Below, in pieces: positions 1 through 6,089 of a stretch of 10,800 bases of DNA (the stretch's first letter is position 1; each line of letters starts with the position of its first letter). Source of the stretch: Marivivens sp. (lineage in GTDB: Bacteria; Pseudomonadota; Alphaproteobacteria; Rhodobacterales; Rhodobacteraceae). The position numbers and the translations under genes are program-made. The stretch is taken from NCBI GenBank assembly GCA_024642185.1, contig JAHEBR010000055.1, forward strand, positions 1-10,800, read 5' to 3'. Below the pieces are notes generated by a model. It searched no databases. It saw only the letters and a list, made by a program, of their open reading frames with translations, and was not told the DNA's origin.

Positions 1-666
1 GTCGGCCTATTCCTGAAGGAGGCGCTGGGGGGCGCGGTCCTCGGCGTCGTGCTCGGCTGGCTGGTCTTTCAGGTGATGAAGCGGATCGACGACTATGCGC
101 TCGAGGTTCTGATTACCCTTGGCCTCGCCTTCGGCGGTTATGAGCTTGCCGTGGCGCTCGAGGTCTCGGCGCCGATCATGGCGGTCTGCGCGGGGCTTCT
201 CATCGGCGACGTGGGCACGAAATACGGCATGTCGGAACAGACCCGCCGCTATGTCGACGCCTTCTGGCGGCTGATCGACGAGATCCTGAACGCGGTTCTC
301 TTTCTCCTCATCGGCATCGAGGTTTTCTCGATCGTGCTCGAATGGGATTTCCTTCTGGCAGGCGCCCTCTCGGTCGGCCTCGCCCTTGTCGCCCGCCTTG
401 CCGCCGTTGCCGTGCCGATTGCCCTCTTGCGCCCCTTTCGCAGTTTCAGCCGAGGCGTCATTCCGATCATGACATGGGGCGGCCTGAAGGGCGGCATTTC
501 GGTCGCCCTTGCGCTGGCCCTGCCCGACAGCGAATGGAAGCCGCTCATCCTGACCGCGACCTATATCGTCGTGGTCTTCTCGATCATCGTTCAGGGCCTG
601 ACCGTGGGCAAACTTGCCATGCGGCTTGGCCGCGCGCCTGAATTGCCAAAGCAGGAGCAGCCATGA
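1..666 (+). CDS. Na+/H+ antiporter, CPA1/NhaP-type (C-terminal part)
   Basis: The gene enters from the left edge, so only its last 221 residues are visible, read in frame from base 1. The product should be an inner-membrane cation/proton exchanger that expels Na+ (or K+) in return for H+. The visible part is almost all hydrophobic helices. It carries the CPA1-type stretch FWRLIDEILNAVLFLLIGIE (visible residues about 88-107) and the conserved TWGGLKGGISVALALALP segment (about 158-175), both characteristic of NhaP-like exchangers. The C-terminus is short (about 20 residues after the last helix), so no large cytosolic regulatory domain follows. Its stop overlaps the start of the ZntB-like gene as ATGA, so the two are probably translationally coupled. 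Family assignment is firm; which cation is carried cannot be told. Confidence 0.9.
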   Translation, partial: VGLFLKEALGGAVLGVVLGWLVFQVMKRIDDYALEVLITLGLAFGGYELAVALEVSAPIMAVCAGLLIGDVGTKYGMSEQTRRYVDAFWRLIDEILNAVLFLLIGIEVFSIVLEWDFLLAGALSVGLALVARLAAVAVPIALLRPFRSFSRGVIPIMTWGGLKGGISVALALALPDSEWKPLILTATYIVVVFSIIVQGLTVGKLAMRLGRAPELPKQEQP

Positions 667-1622
667 GCCAGCTTTCCCCCGTCTGCGCCTTCGATATCAG
701 CCCCGACGGAGCCGCGCGGCCTGCGGCCTCCTACGACCTTCTTCCCGAAGGCGCGCAGGGCTACCGCTGGCTACATCTCAACCTCGACGATCCGGCCTTC
801 GCAGGCTGGGTCGACAGCCACTTGCCGCCCATCGTCGCCCGCAGTCTCAAGGCCACAGAGACCCGCCCCCGCGTGAGCGCCCAAGGCGACGGCCTGATGC
901 TCAACCTGCGCGGCGTCAACCTCAACACCGGCGCCGAGGTCGAGGACATGGTCTCGGTGCGGATCTGGGCGACACAGACTTTCCTTATCACCGTCCGGCG
1001 CCGCAAGATCTTTGCCGTGGATGCGATCCGCCAGGAGGCTGAGGAAGGGCAAGCCCCGCCCACGACCGCCGAGTTCCTTTCGACCCTTTGCGACGGCCTG
1101 ACCGAACGGATCGAAACTGTCTCGCTTGATCTCGACGAGATCACCGAACGGATGGAAACTGAAGTCTATGACGAGGAAAACGAGAGCCAGCCCGAGCTTG
1201 CCCCCCTGCGCCGCAAGGTCATCAAGCTGCGCCGCCATATCGGGCCGCAGACCGACGCGCTGAATCTCATCGCCGTGATCGAGACACCGGTTCTGCCAGC
1301 CTCTCTTCGCCCGCGCTTCCATGAAACCGCCAACAGGGCCACGCGCTCGGTGGAAGAATTGCATGAGGTGCGCGAGCGTTTGACCGCCATTTCCGACCAC
1401 CTCGACCTTGTCCAGACCGCCCGCATGGGCCGCAATGGCTTTGCGCTGTCGGTGATCGCGGTGATCTTTTTGCCTCTGGGTTTCATCACCGGCCTCTTCG
1501 GCGTCAATCTCGGCGGCATTCCCGGCTCACAGTCGCCAGTAGGGTTCTTCTTCTTGTGCGCGGCACTGGCCGTGCTTGGCGTCGGCCTTTACATCCTGAT
1601 GCGCTGGCGCCGCTGGCTGTGA
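663..1622 (+). CDS. zntB: ZntB-like CorA-family zinc/divalent-cation transporter
   Basis: This 319-residue protein is a CorA-superfamily (2-TM-GxN) membrane transporter, closest in character to ZntB, which moves Zn2+ as a pentamer. Residues 1 to about 255 form the soluble funnel domain, rich in charged helices (about 145-255, coiled-coil-like). Two membrane helices follow, about 262-282 and 292-312. The first ends in GVN (280-282), the family signature, and the GVNLGGIPGSQSP loop is typical of ZntB rather than Mg2+-type CorA, which usually has GMNF. The tail RWRRWL is basic and cytoplasmic. The start at 663 is supported by AGGAG at 653-657, five bases upstream inside the antiporter gene, and by the ATGA overlap. 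ZntB is known as a zinc transporter, but the direction of transport has been debated, and metal choice here is inferred. Confidence 0.9.
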   Translation: MSQLSPVCAFDISPDGAARPAASYDLLPEGAQGYRWLHLNLDDPAFAGWVDSHLPPIVARSLKATETRPRVSAQGDGLMLNLRGVNLNTGAEVEDMVSVRIWATQTFLITVRRRKIFAVDAIRQEAEEGQAPPTTAEFLSTLCDGLTERIETVSLDLDEITERMETEVYDEENESQPELAPLRRKVIKLRRHIGPQTDALNLIAVIETPVLPASLRPRFHETANRATRSVEELHEVRERLTAISDHLDLVQTARMGRNGFALSVIAVIFLPLGFITGLFGVNLGGIPGSQSPVGFFFLCAALAVLGVGLYILMRWRRWL

Positions 1623-1693
1623 AAAAGGGTTTTCTCCGCGGGCCCAAGCCGCTACATCGCCTGTGAGCCCAAGACCAAAGGGAAAGCGGAGCG

Positions 1694-2113
1694 ATGGCGA
1701 AGTCGATACTGGCGCGCTGCGAGGCAAATGGCCTGCGGATGACCGAACAGCGGCGCACCATCGCCACCGTGCTCGAGGCCGCCGACGATCACCCGGATGT
1801 GGAAGAGCTCTATAATCGCGCCTCGCGCGTCGATCCGCGCATTTCGCTCGCCACGGTCTATCGCACCGTAAAGCTCTTTGAAGAGGCAGGCATCCTCGAC
1901 AAGCACGAGTTCGGCGATGGCCGCGCCCGCTATGAAACCGCCGACCGCGACCACCACGACCATCTGATCGACATGCATTCCGGCGAGGTTGTCGAATTCG
2001 TCGATCCCGAGATCGAGGCGTTGCAGGAACGGATCGCCGCCAAACTGGGCTATCGATTGATGGGGCATAGGCTCGAGCTATACGGCGTGCCCCTCACCAA
2101 GAAGGACAAATAG
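1694..2113 (+). CDS. Fur-family metalloregulator (Fur/Mur type)
   Basis: This 139-residue DNA-binding repressor belongs to the Fur family and should sense Fe2+ or Mn2+. The N-terminal winged helix holds the recognition region ISLATVYRTVKLFEEAGI (residues 50-67). The dimer/metal domain keeps the usual ligands: H33, E81, H88 and H90 as one site, and H87, D89, E108 and H125 as the other. The structural CxxC pair found just after HHDHLI in many Fur proteins is absent (the sequence there is DMHSGE); the only cysteine is C9. That pattern is common in alphaproteobacterial Fur/Mur proteins, several of which control manganese uptake. Upstream, GGAG (1688-1691) lies only two bases from ATG; GGGAAAG at 1680-1686 may serve instead. 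A weak promoter (TTTTCT at 1630, 17 bp, TACATC at 1653) is possible. Family sure; iron versus manganese not decided. Confidence 0.9.
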   Translation: MAKSILARCEANGLRMTEQRRTIATVLEAADDHPDVEELYNRASRVDPRISLATVYRTVKLFEEAGILDKHEFGDGRARYETADRDHHDHLIDMHSGEVVEFVDPEIEALQERIAAKLGYRLMGHRLELYGVPLTKKDK

Positions 2114-2114
2114 G

Positions 2115-2993
2115 GTGAGCAACCTCCAAGGTGCGGCGTTCATGGTCGCCTCAATGGCGGGGTTTGCGGTGGAGGATGCCTTCATTAAAGGCGCCTCTGC
2201 ACAACTTCCCCCAGGACAAATCATGTCGATGCTCGGATTGGGCGGTGCGGCGGTTTTCGCCGCTTGGTCTCTGAGCCGGGGCGAAAATCCCCTGCCCCGC
2301 ACCCTTTTTCATGGACCTGCCCTCTATCGTACGATCCTCGAAGCCGCGACCTCGCTGAATTTCATCATCGCGCTGTCGCTGGTGCCGCTCGCCTTGCTCA
2401 CCACGATCATGCAGGCCAATCCGCTTTTGGTGACAATGGGAGCCGCCCTGTTCTTCGGCGCTCCGGTAGGCTGGCGGCGCTGGAGCGCGATCATCATCGG
2501 TCTCGTTGGCGTTTTGATTGTCGTCCGGCCCTTTGGCACGGCTTTCGAGCTGACCACGCTTTGGGTCGTGGCCGGCGCCATCACCCAAAGCGCCCGCGAT
2601 CTGGCGACCCGCCGCACGCCCGCACATGTCACGACGCTCCAGCTCTCGACGGCCGGATTCGGTGTCATGGTCCCCACAGGCATCATCGTCTGCCTGATCT
2701 TCGGCACGCCCCCTGTTTGGCCGAGCCTCGTGAACTGGGGCTATCTTCTTGCGGCCGTGGGCATCGGCATTCCCGCCCTCTATGCCATCATCCTCGCCAA
2801 CCGGCTTGGAGATATCTCCTTTGTCGCGCCGTTCCGCTATAGCCGGATCGTCTTTGGCCTGGCCCTGAGCGTGATTGTCTTTGGCGAAGTTCTGGACGGC
2901 TACACACTCGTTGGCGCGGCGATCATCGTCGCCTCTGGCCTATACACCTTCGCCCGGGAGGCCCGGTTGCGTCGCACTTCACCTTCCACCTGA
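2115..2993 (+). CDS. EamA/DMT-family transporter
   Basis: This 292-residue inner-membrane protein has about ten hydrophobic helices in two tandem EamA halves (residues about 1-135 and 145-285), the layout of drug/metabolite transporters. A helix-ending segment of the first half reads GLVGVLIVVRPFG, and the second half ends in FGEVLDGYTLVGAAIIVASGLY, both typical of the family. The substrate cannot be predicted; members export amino acids, metabolites or small compounds. Translation starts at GTG 2115, one base after the regulator's stop, with AAGGA at 2102-2106 about eight bases before it, so the pair is almost certainly cotranscribed. Whether the transporter is functionally tied to the metalloregulator is unknown. 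Its last codons carry the putative eno promoter. Confidence 0.88.
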   Translation: MSNLQGAAFMVASMAGFAVEDAFIKGASAQLPPGQIMSMLGLGGAAVFAAWSLSRGENPLPRTLFHGPALYRTILEAATSLNFIIALSLVPLALLTTIMQANPLLVTMGAALFFGAPVGWRRWSAIIIGLVGVLIVVRPFGTAFELTTLWVVAGAITQSARDLATRRTPAHVTTLQLSTAGFGVMVPTGIIVCLIFGTPPVWPSLVNWGYLLAAVGIGIPALYAIILANRLGDISFVAPFRYSRIVFGLALSVIVFGEVLDGYTLVGAAIIVASGLYTFAREARLRRTSPST

Positions 2994-3006
2994 GCCGCGC
3001 TATAGC
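2978..3006 (+). promoter_or_regulatory. Candidate eno promoter
   Basis: TTCACC (2978-2983) and TATAGC (3001-3006) stand 17 bp apart, each matching four of six consensus bases, and would give a leader of roughly 20 bases before the eno start. The -35 lies inside the end of the transporter gene. The -10 sits in a perfect 12-bp palindrome, GCGCTATAGCGC (2997-3008). Position and spacing are good; activity is inferred only. Confidence 0.4.
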
Positions 3007-3032
3007 GCCCTTGAAAGCAATTTGAGGTTCCC

Positions 3033-4307
3033 ATGAGCACGATTATCGACATTCACGCCCGCGAAATCCTTGATAGCCGGGGCAATCCCACGGTTGAGGT
3101 TGATGTGACCCTCGAGGACGGCTCGATGGGCCGCGCCGCGGTTCCTTCGGGGGCCTCGACCGGGGCCCATGAGGCGGTGGAAAAGCGCGATGGCGACAAG
3201 AGCCGCTATATGGGCAAAGGCGTTCTTCAGGCGGTCGACGCGGTGAACGGCGAGATCGCCGAGGCGCTTCTGGGCCTCGATGCGATGGAGCAGGTCGAGC
3301 TTGACGAGATCATGATCGAGCTTGACGGCACCCCCAACAAATCCCGCCTCGGCGCCAATGCGATCCTCGGCGTCTCGCTCGCCGCCGCCAAGGCCGCGGC
3401 CGATTTCGCAGGCCAGCCGCTTTACCGCTATGTCGGCGGCACCTCGGCCCGCGTTCTGCCGGTGCCGATGATGAACATCATCAACGGCGGCGAACACGCC
3501 GACAACCCGATCGACATTCAGGAATTCATGATCATGCCGGTCGCGGCGGAAGATATCCGCGATGCCGTCCGGATGGGATCGGAAGTGTTCCATACGCTGA
3601 AGAAAGAGCTTTCGGCGGCCGGTCTGGCCACGGGCGTGGGCGACGAGGGCGGCTTTGCACCAGCCCTGTCTTCGACCCGCGATGCGCTTGATTTCATTCT
3701 CAAATCGATCGAGAAGGCGGGCTATCGCCCCGGCGAGGACATCTACCTCGCGCTTGATTGTGCTTCGACAGAATACTTCAAGGGCGGTAGGTATGTCCTT
3801 GCCGGAGAAGGGAAAACCCTGACCTCGGCCGAGAACGTGGGCTATCTTGAGGCGCTGGTGAACGACTATCCGATCATCTCGATCGAAGACGGCATGGCCG
3901 AGGACGACTGGGAGGGCTGGAAGCTTTTGACCGAGACACTCGGCGGGCGCATACAGCTTGTGGGGGACGATCTTTTTGTGACAAACCCCGAGCGGCTGGC
4001 GATGGGGATCGAGAAGGGCTGCGCCAATTCCATGCTGGTGAAGGTCAACCAGATCGGATCGCTGACCGAGACCTTGCAGGCCGTCGAGATGGCGCATCGG
4101 GCGCGGTTTAGCAATGTGATGTCGCACCGCTCGGGCGAGACGGAGGATGCAACCATTGCCGACCTTGCCGTGGCCACGAACTGCGGCCAGATCAAGACCG
4201 GCTCGCTCGCGCGGTCGGACCGGTTGGCAAAGTATAACCAGCTGATCCGTATCGACGAAATGCTGGGTGCTTCGGCGATCTACGCCGGGGCAAGCATACT
4301 GCGGTAG
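3033..4307 (+). CDS. eno: Enolase (phosphopyruvate hydratase)
   Basis: This 424-residue cytosolic glycolytic enzyme interconverts 2-phosphoglycerate and phosphoenolpyruvate with Mg2+. Length and sequence match bacterial enolases from end to end. The N-terminus has the ILDSRGNPTVEVDV block (12-25). Mg2+ ligands are D242 (in LALDCAS), E285 (in SIEDGM) and D312 (in VGDDLF). Catalytic or substrate residues are E205 in GDEGGFAP, K337 in LVKVNQIGSLTET, H365 in SHRSGETED and K388 in GQIKTGS. The start at 3033 has GAGG (3024-3027) five bases upstream, and the first residues, MSTIIDIHAREI, are typical. It is the last plus-strand gene of the left block and converges on the oxidase gene. Nothing looks damaged. 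Identity is essentially certain. Confidence 0.98.
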   Translation: MSTIIDIHAREILDSRGNPTVEVDVTLEDGSMGRAAVPSGASTGAHEAVEKRDGDKSRYMGKGVLQAVDAVNGEIAEALLGLDAMEQVELDEIMIELDGTPNKSRLGANAILGVSLAAAKAAADFAGQPLYRYVGGTSARVLPVPMMNIINGGEHADNPIDIQEFMIMPVAAEDIRDAVRMGSEVFHTLKKELSAAGLATGVGDEGGFAPALSSTRDALDFILKSIEKAGYRPGEDIYLALDCASTEYFKGGRYVLAGEGKTLTSAENVGYLEALVNDYPIISIEDGMAEDDWEGWKLLTETLGGRIQLVGDDLFVTNPERLAMGIEKGCANSMLVKVNQIGSLTETLQAVEMAHRARFSNVMSHRSGETEDATIADLAVATNCGQIKTGSLARSDRLAKYNQLIRIDEMLGASAIYAGASILR

Positions 4308-4350
4308 AAAAGACGGGGGGCTGTCTGCCCCCCTCTGCGCCTTTGGCGCA
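4308..4350. terminator. Convergent terminator hairpins between eno and the oxidase gene
   Basis: Two perfect stem-loops lie back to back. GGGGGGC (4315-4321) pairs with GCCCCCC (4327-4333) over a 5-base loop, and TGCGCC (4336-4341) pairs with GGCGCA (4345-4350) over TTT. Read on the minus strand, the first hairpin is followed by GTCTTTTCT, a fair intrinsic terminator for the oxidase gene. On the plus strand it has no T-tract, so termination of eno there is less certain. Confidence 0.6.
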
Positions 4351-4351
4351 T

Positions 4352-5437
4352 TCACCCCCCGAGGATATTTTCGGGCCTCGGAGAGAGGCGATTTGGTCGG
4401 AATGGGCGGAGCTCGGGGGCTTCGCTCCTTTCGGCGATCTCTTGTGCGACAAGAGCGCCGATCAGGGGGGCGAGCGTGATGCCCGAGTGCATCGAGGCGA
4501 CATAGAGACCTTCCTCCATCGGGCCAACTGCGGGAAAGCCGTCTTTGGGGACGGGGCGCTGGCCGAGGGTCAGGCGTTCGATCTCGATCTTCTGGCCCGG
4601 CAGGTGCGCCCGGATGCGGCGGAGGAGTTCGCGGGCCAAGGCGCCGGGATCAGTGGTGATGCTGGCCTGTCCGGGCCCATCACCTGAGAAGATCTCGCCC
4701 GCCACGATCCGCCCCTCGGCGTCTTGGCGGAAGTGTACATCGGGCGCCATGATGATGGGCCCGAGGATCGGCGGAAGCGGTCGGGTGCGCAGGATCAGGC
4801 CGGGTTTGTTGGCCATTGGCAGGCCGGTGAGGGCTGCGGCGCCTTCGCCTGCGGCGATGATGACCTGAGACGCGGGCAGCGGGCCGTGATCGGTCGCTAC
4901 TCCGGTCACCGCTCCGCCTTGACGCAGGAGGCCGGTGACCTTCGGGCCGATCCAGATCTTCCCGCCCTGTGCGACTGCGTCTTCGATCAGGCGGGCGGCG
5001 ATCACCTCGCCGTCAGCCCCGCCCTCGCGGGCCACGTGGATGGCCTGGTCTGGCGGAGCAGCGAGCGCGGGGGCCAGCCGGGCGATCTCGGGCGGGGATA
5101 CGACCTGTGCCTCGTAGCCGAAGGCGGCGAGTTCTGTGACGTGGGCGTCGAAGGCGGCGCCCTGATCTTCCCACCACAGGCAGCCGCACCAGCGGGTTGC
5201 CATGGGGCCGAGGGCGGCCTCCATCTCGTGGTGCGCGTCGATGGCGGCGGAGCGCAGGGCGAAATAGGCGGGTGTTTCGGCGAAATTGGCGTTGATCCAG
5301 CCGAAGCTGCGCGCGGTTGCGCCTGTGCCGATGCCGTTCTGGTCAAGGATCAGGACATTCTCGCCGCGCCGGGCGAGGTTCCAGGCGATGGAGGCGCCGA
5401 CGATGCCGGCTCCGACGATGACGATGGGATGTTTCAT
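4352..5437 (-). CDS. FAD-dependent oxidoreductase, DAO/DadA-like
   Basis: This 361-residue flavoprotein of the D-amino-acid oxidase/glycine-oxidase superfamily should oxidise an amine or amino acid to an imine. The N-terminal FAD-binding Rossmann motif is VIVGAGIVGASIAWNLARRG (residues 6-25), followed by the acidic end of the second strand (LILDQ) and the ATARSFGWINAN segment that contacts FAD in DAO proteins. The C-terminal SMHSGITLAPLIGALVAQEI region is the usual second FAD-contact block, followed by FRPNRL. The frame stays open upstream to a TTG at 5485, but the ATG at 5437 is preferred: GAGGAG lies five bases before it and it places GxGxxG at residues 9-14. The ribosome site lies inside a hairpin. 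Substrate unknown; it diverges from the cupin gene and has no pathway partner here. Confidence 0.88.
   Translation of the reverse strand: MKHPIVIVGAGIVGASIAWNLARRGENVLILDQNGIGTGATARSFGWINANFAETPAYFALRSAAIDAHHEMEAALGPMATRWCGCLWWEDQGAAFDAHVTELAAFGYEAQVVSPPEIARLAPALAAPPDQAIHVAREGGADGEVIAARLIEDAVAQGGKIWIGPKVTGLLRQGGAVTGVATDHGPLPASQVIIAAGEGAAALTGLPMANKPGLILRTRPLPPILGPIIMAPDVHFRQDAEGRIVAGEIFSGDGPGQASITTDPGALARELLRRIRAHLPGQKIEIERLTLGQRPVPKDGFPAVGPMEEGLYVASMHSGITLAPLIGALVAQEIAERSEAPELRPFRPNRLSPRPENILGG
4355..4381. repeat. CCCCCCGAGGATATTTTCGGG gene-end element
   Basis: A run of six C is followed by GAGGATATTTTCGGGCC. It contains two alternative inverted repeats: CCCGA (4358-4362) with TCGGG (4371-4375), and CCGAGG (4359-4364) with CCTCGG (4376-4381). 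From memory, closely similar CCCCCGAGG-TATTT elements recur at gene ends in Rhodobacteraceae genomes; only one copy is seen here, so the repeat status is not shown by this window. Read on the minus strand it supplies the last codons (PENILGG) of the oxidase gene. Confidence 0.4.
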
Positions 5438-5440
5438 TTT

Positions 5441-5460
5441 GGCTCCTCTTTGTCGGAGCC
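5441..5460 (-). promoter_or_regulatory. Hairpin covering the oxidase ribosome-binding site
   Basis: In the minus-strand transcript, GGCUCC (5460-5455) can pair with GGAGCC (5446-5441) across an 8-base loop. The second arm contains the GGAG of the Shine-Dalgarno site, five bases from the ATG at 5437. The perfect 6-bp pairing is visible; a role in translation control is inference. Confidence 0.4.
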
Positions 5461-5485
5461 TCGCTCGTGGAGCGGCGGATTTCAA

Positions 5486-5513
5486 TTGCCGACGTCAAGC
5501 GATGCGCTAGGGT
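5486..5513 (+). promoter_or_regulatory. Candidate promoter for the cupin gene, leaderless arrangement
   Basis: TTGCCG (5486-5491) and TAGGGT (5508-5513) are 16 bp apart. The ATG at 5520 begins about six bases after the -10, where transcription would normally start. No good Shine-Dalgarno sequence precedes this ATG, so a leaderless mRNA would fit. The -10 matches only three of six consensus bases, so this is tentative. Confidence 0.3.
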
Positions 5514-5519
5514 CGGCCT

Positions 5520-5942
5520 ATGACCGCAGATGACATCATCCGAACCCTTGACCTCGCGCCGCATCCCGAAGGGGGCTGGTATCGCCAGACATGGGTGGCG
5601 GAAGGTGAAGGTCGGCCCGTAGGGACTTGTATCTACTTCCTTTTGCGGCGGGGTGAGCGGAGCCATTGGCACCGTGTCGATGCCACGGAGATCTGGCATT
5701 ACTATGCCGGAGCGCCGATCCTTCTGCATATCGCGGCCAGCGATGAGGGGCCTGCCACCACGCGCATCCTTGGCCCCGACCTCGCCTCCGGCGCGCGGCC
5801 TCAGGGGATCGTGCCAGAGGGGCACTGGCAGGCGGCCGAGACGACGGGCGAGTGGACGCTTGTGGGATGCACCGTCAGCCCGGGGTTTCGGTTTGAGGGG
5901 TTCGAGCTGGCCGCGCCGGGGTTTGACATTCCCAAAGGTTAG
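5520..5942 (+). CDS. Cupin_5 (DUF985) family protein
   Basis: This 140-residue protein belongs to the DUF985/cupin_5 family, small single-domain beta-barrel proteins whose function is mostly unknown. It opens with LDLAPHPEGGWYRQTW (residues 10-25), a hallmark of the family, then YFLLRRGERSHWHRVDATEIWHYYAG. The likely metal-binding cluster is H49, H51, E57 and H60, as in other cupins. Later landmarks are VPEGHWQ (98-104) and WTLVGCTVSPGFRFEGFEL (112-130), again typical, so the gene is full length. It is alone on the plus strand between two minus-strand genes and diverges from the oxidase by 82 bases. Any functional tie to the oxidase is unproven. Family assignment is strong; reaction and ligand are not known. 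Confidence 0.88.
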   Translation: MTADDIIRTLDLAPHPEGGWYRQTWVAEGEGRPVGTCIYFLLRRGERSHWHRVDATEIWHYYAGAPILLHIAASDEGPATTRILGPDLASGARPQGIVPEGHWQAAETTGEWTLVGCTVSPGFRFEGFELAAPGFDIPKG

Positions 5943-5971
5943 GTTCGCCTTATAACCCCCTGCCCCACAAG

Positions 5972-5996
5972 AAAAAACGGGGGCCGAAGCCCCCGT
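5972..5996 (-). terminator. Intrinsic terminator of nrdJ
   Basis: On the minus strand, ACGGGGGC (5996-5989) pairs perfectly with GCCCCCGT (5984-5977) across a TTCG loop, and six further T residues follow the arm (5977-5972). The C(UUCG)G tetraloop is unusually stable. It lies about 95 bases beyond the nrdJ stop. On the plus strand no T-tract follows, so it probably acts for nrdJ only. The rest of 5943-6089 shows nothing else. Confidence 0.9.
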
Positions 5997-6089
5997 ATAG
6001 TCTCGCCGTTCAGGCTCATTCTGTGTACCGCCCGGTTTCTGCCTGCGGCCTGAACGTCGGCGGCGCGAGCGCACCCGCGCCGGACCCTG

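Noticed and set aside
3000..4355. Minus-strand open frame of 451 codons opposite eno
   Set aside because: Pure mirror of the enolase gene; ends and content match no protein family.
5438..5485. 16-codon extension of the oxidase gene to a TTG at 5485
   Set aside because: The ATG at 5437 has an excellent GAGGAG site and puts the FAD motif at the usual place; the extension is basic and non-conserved in character.
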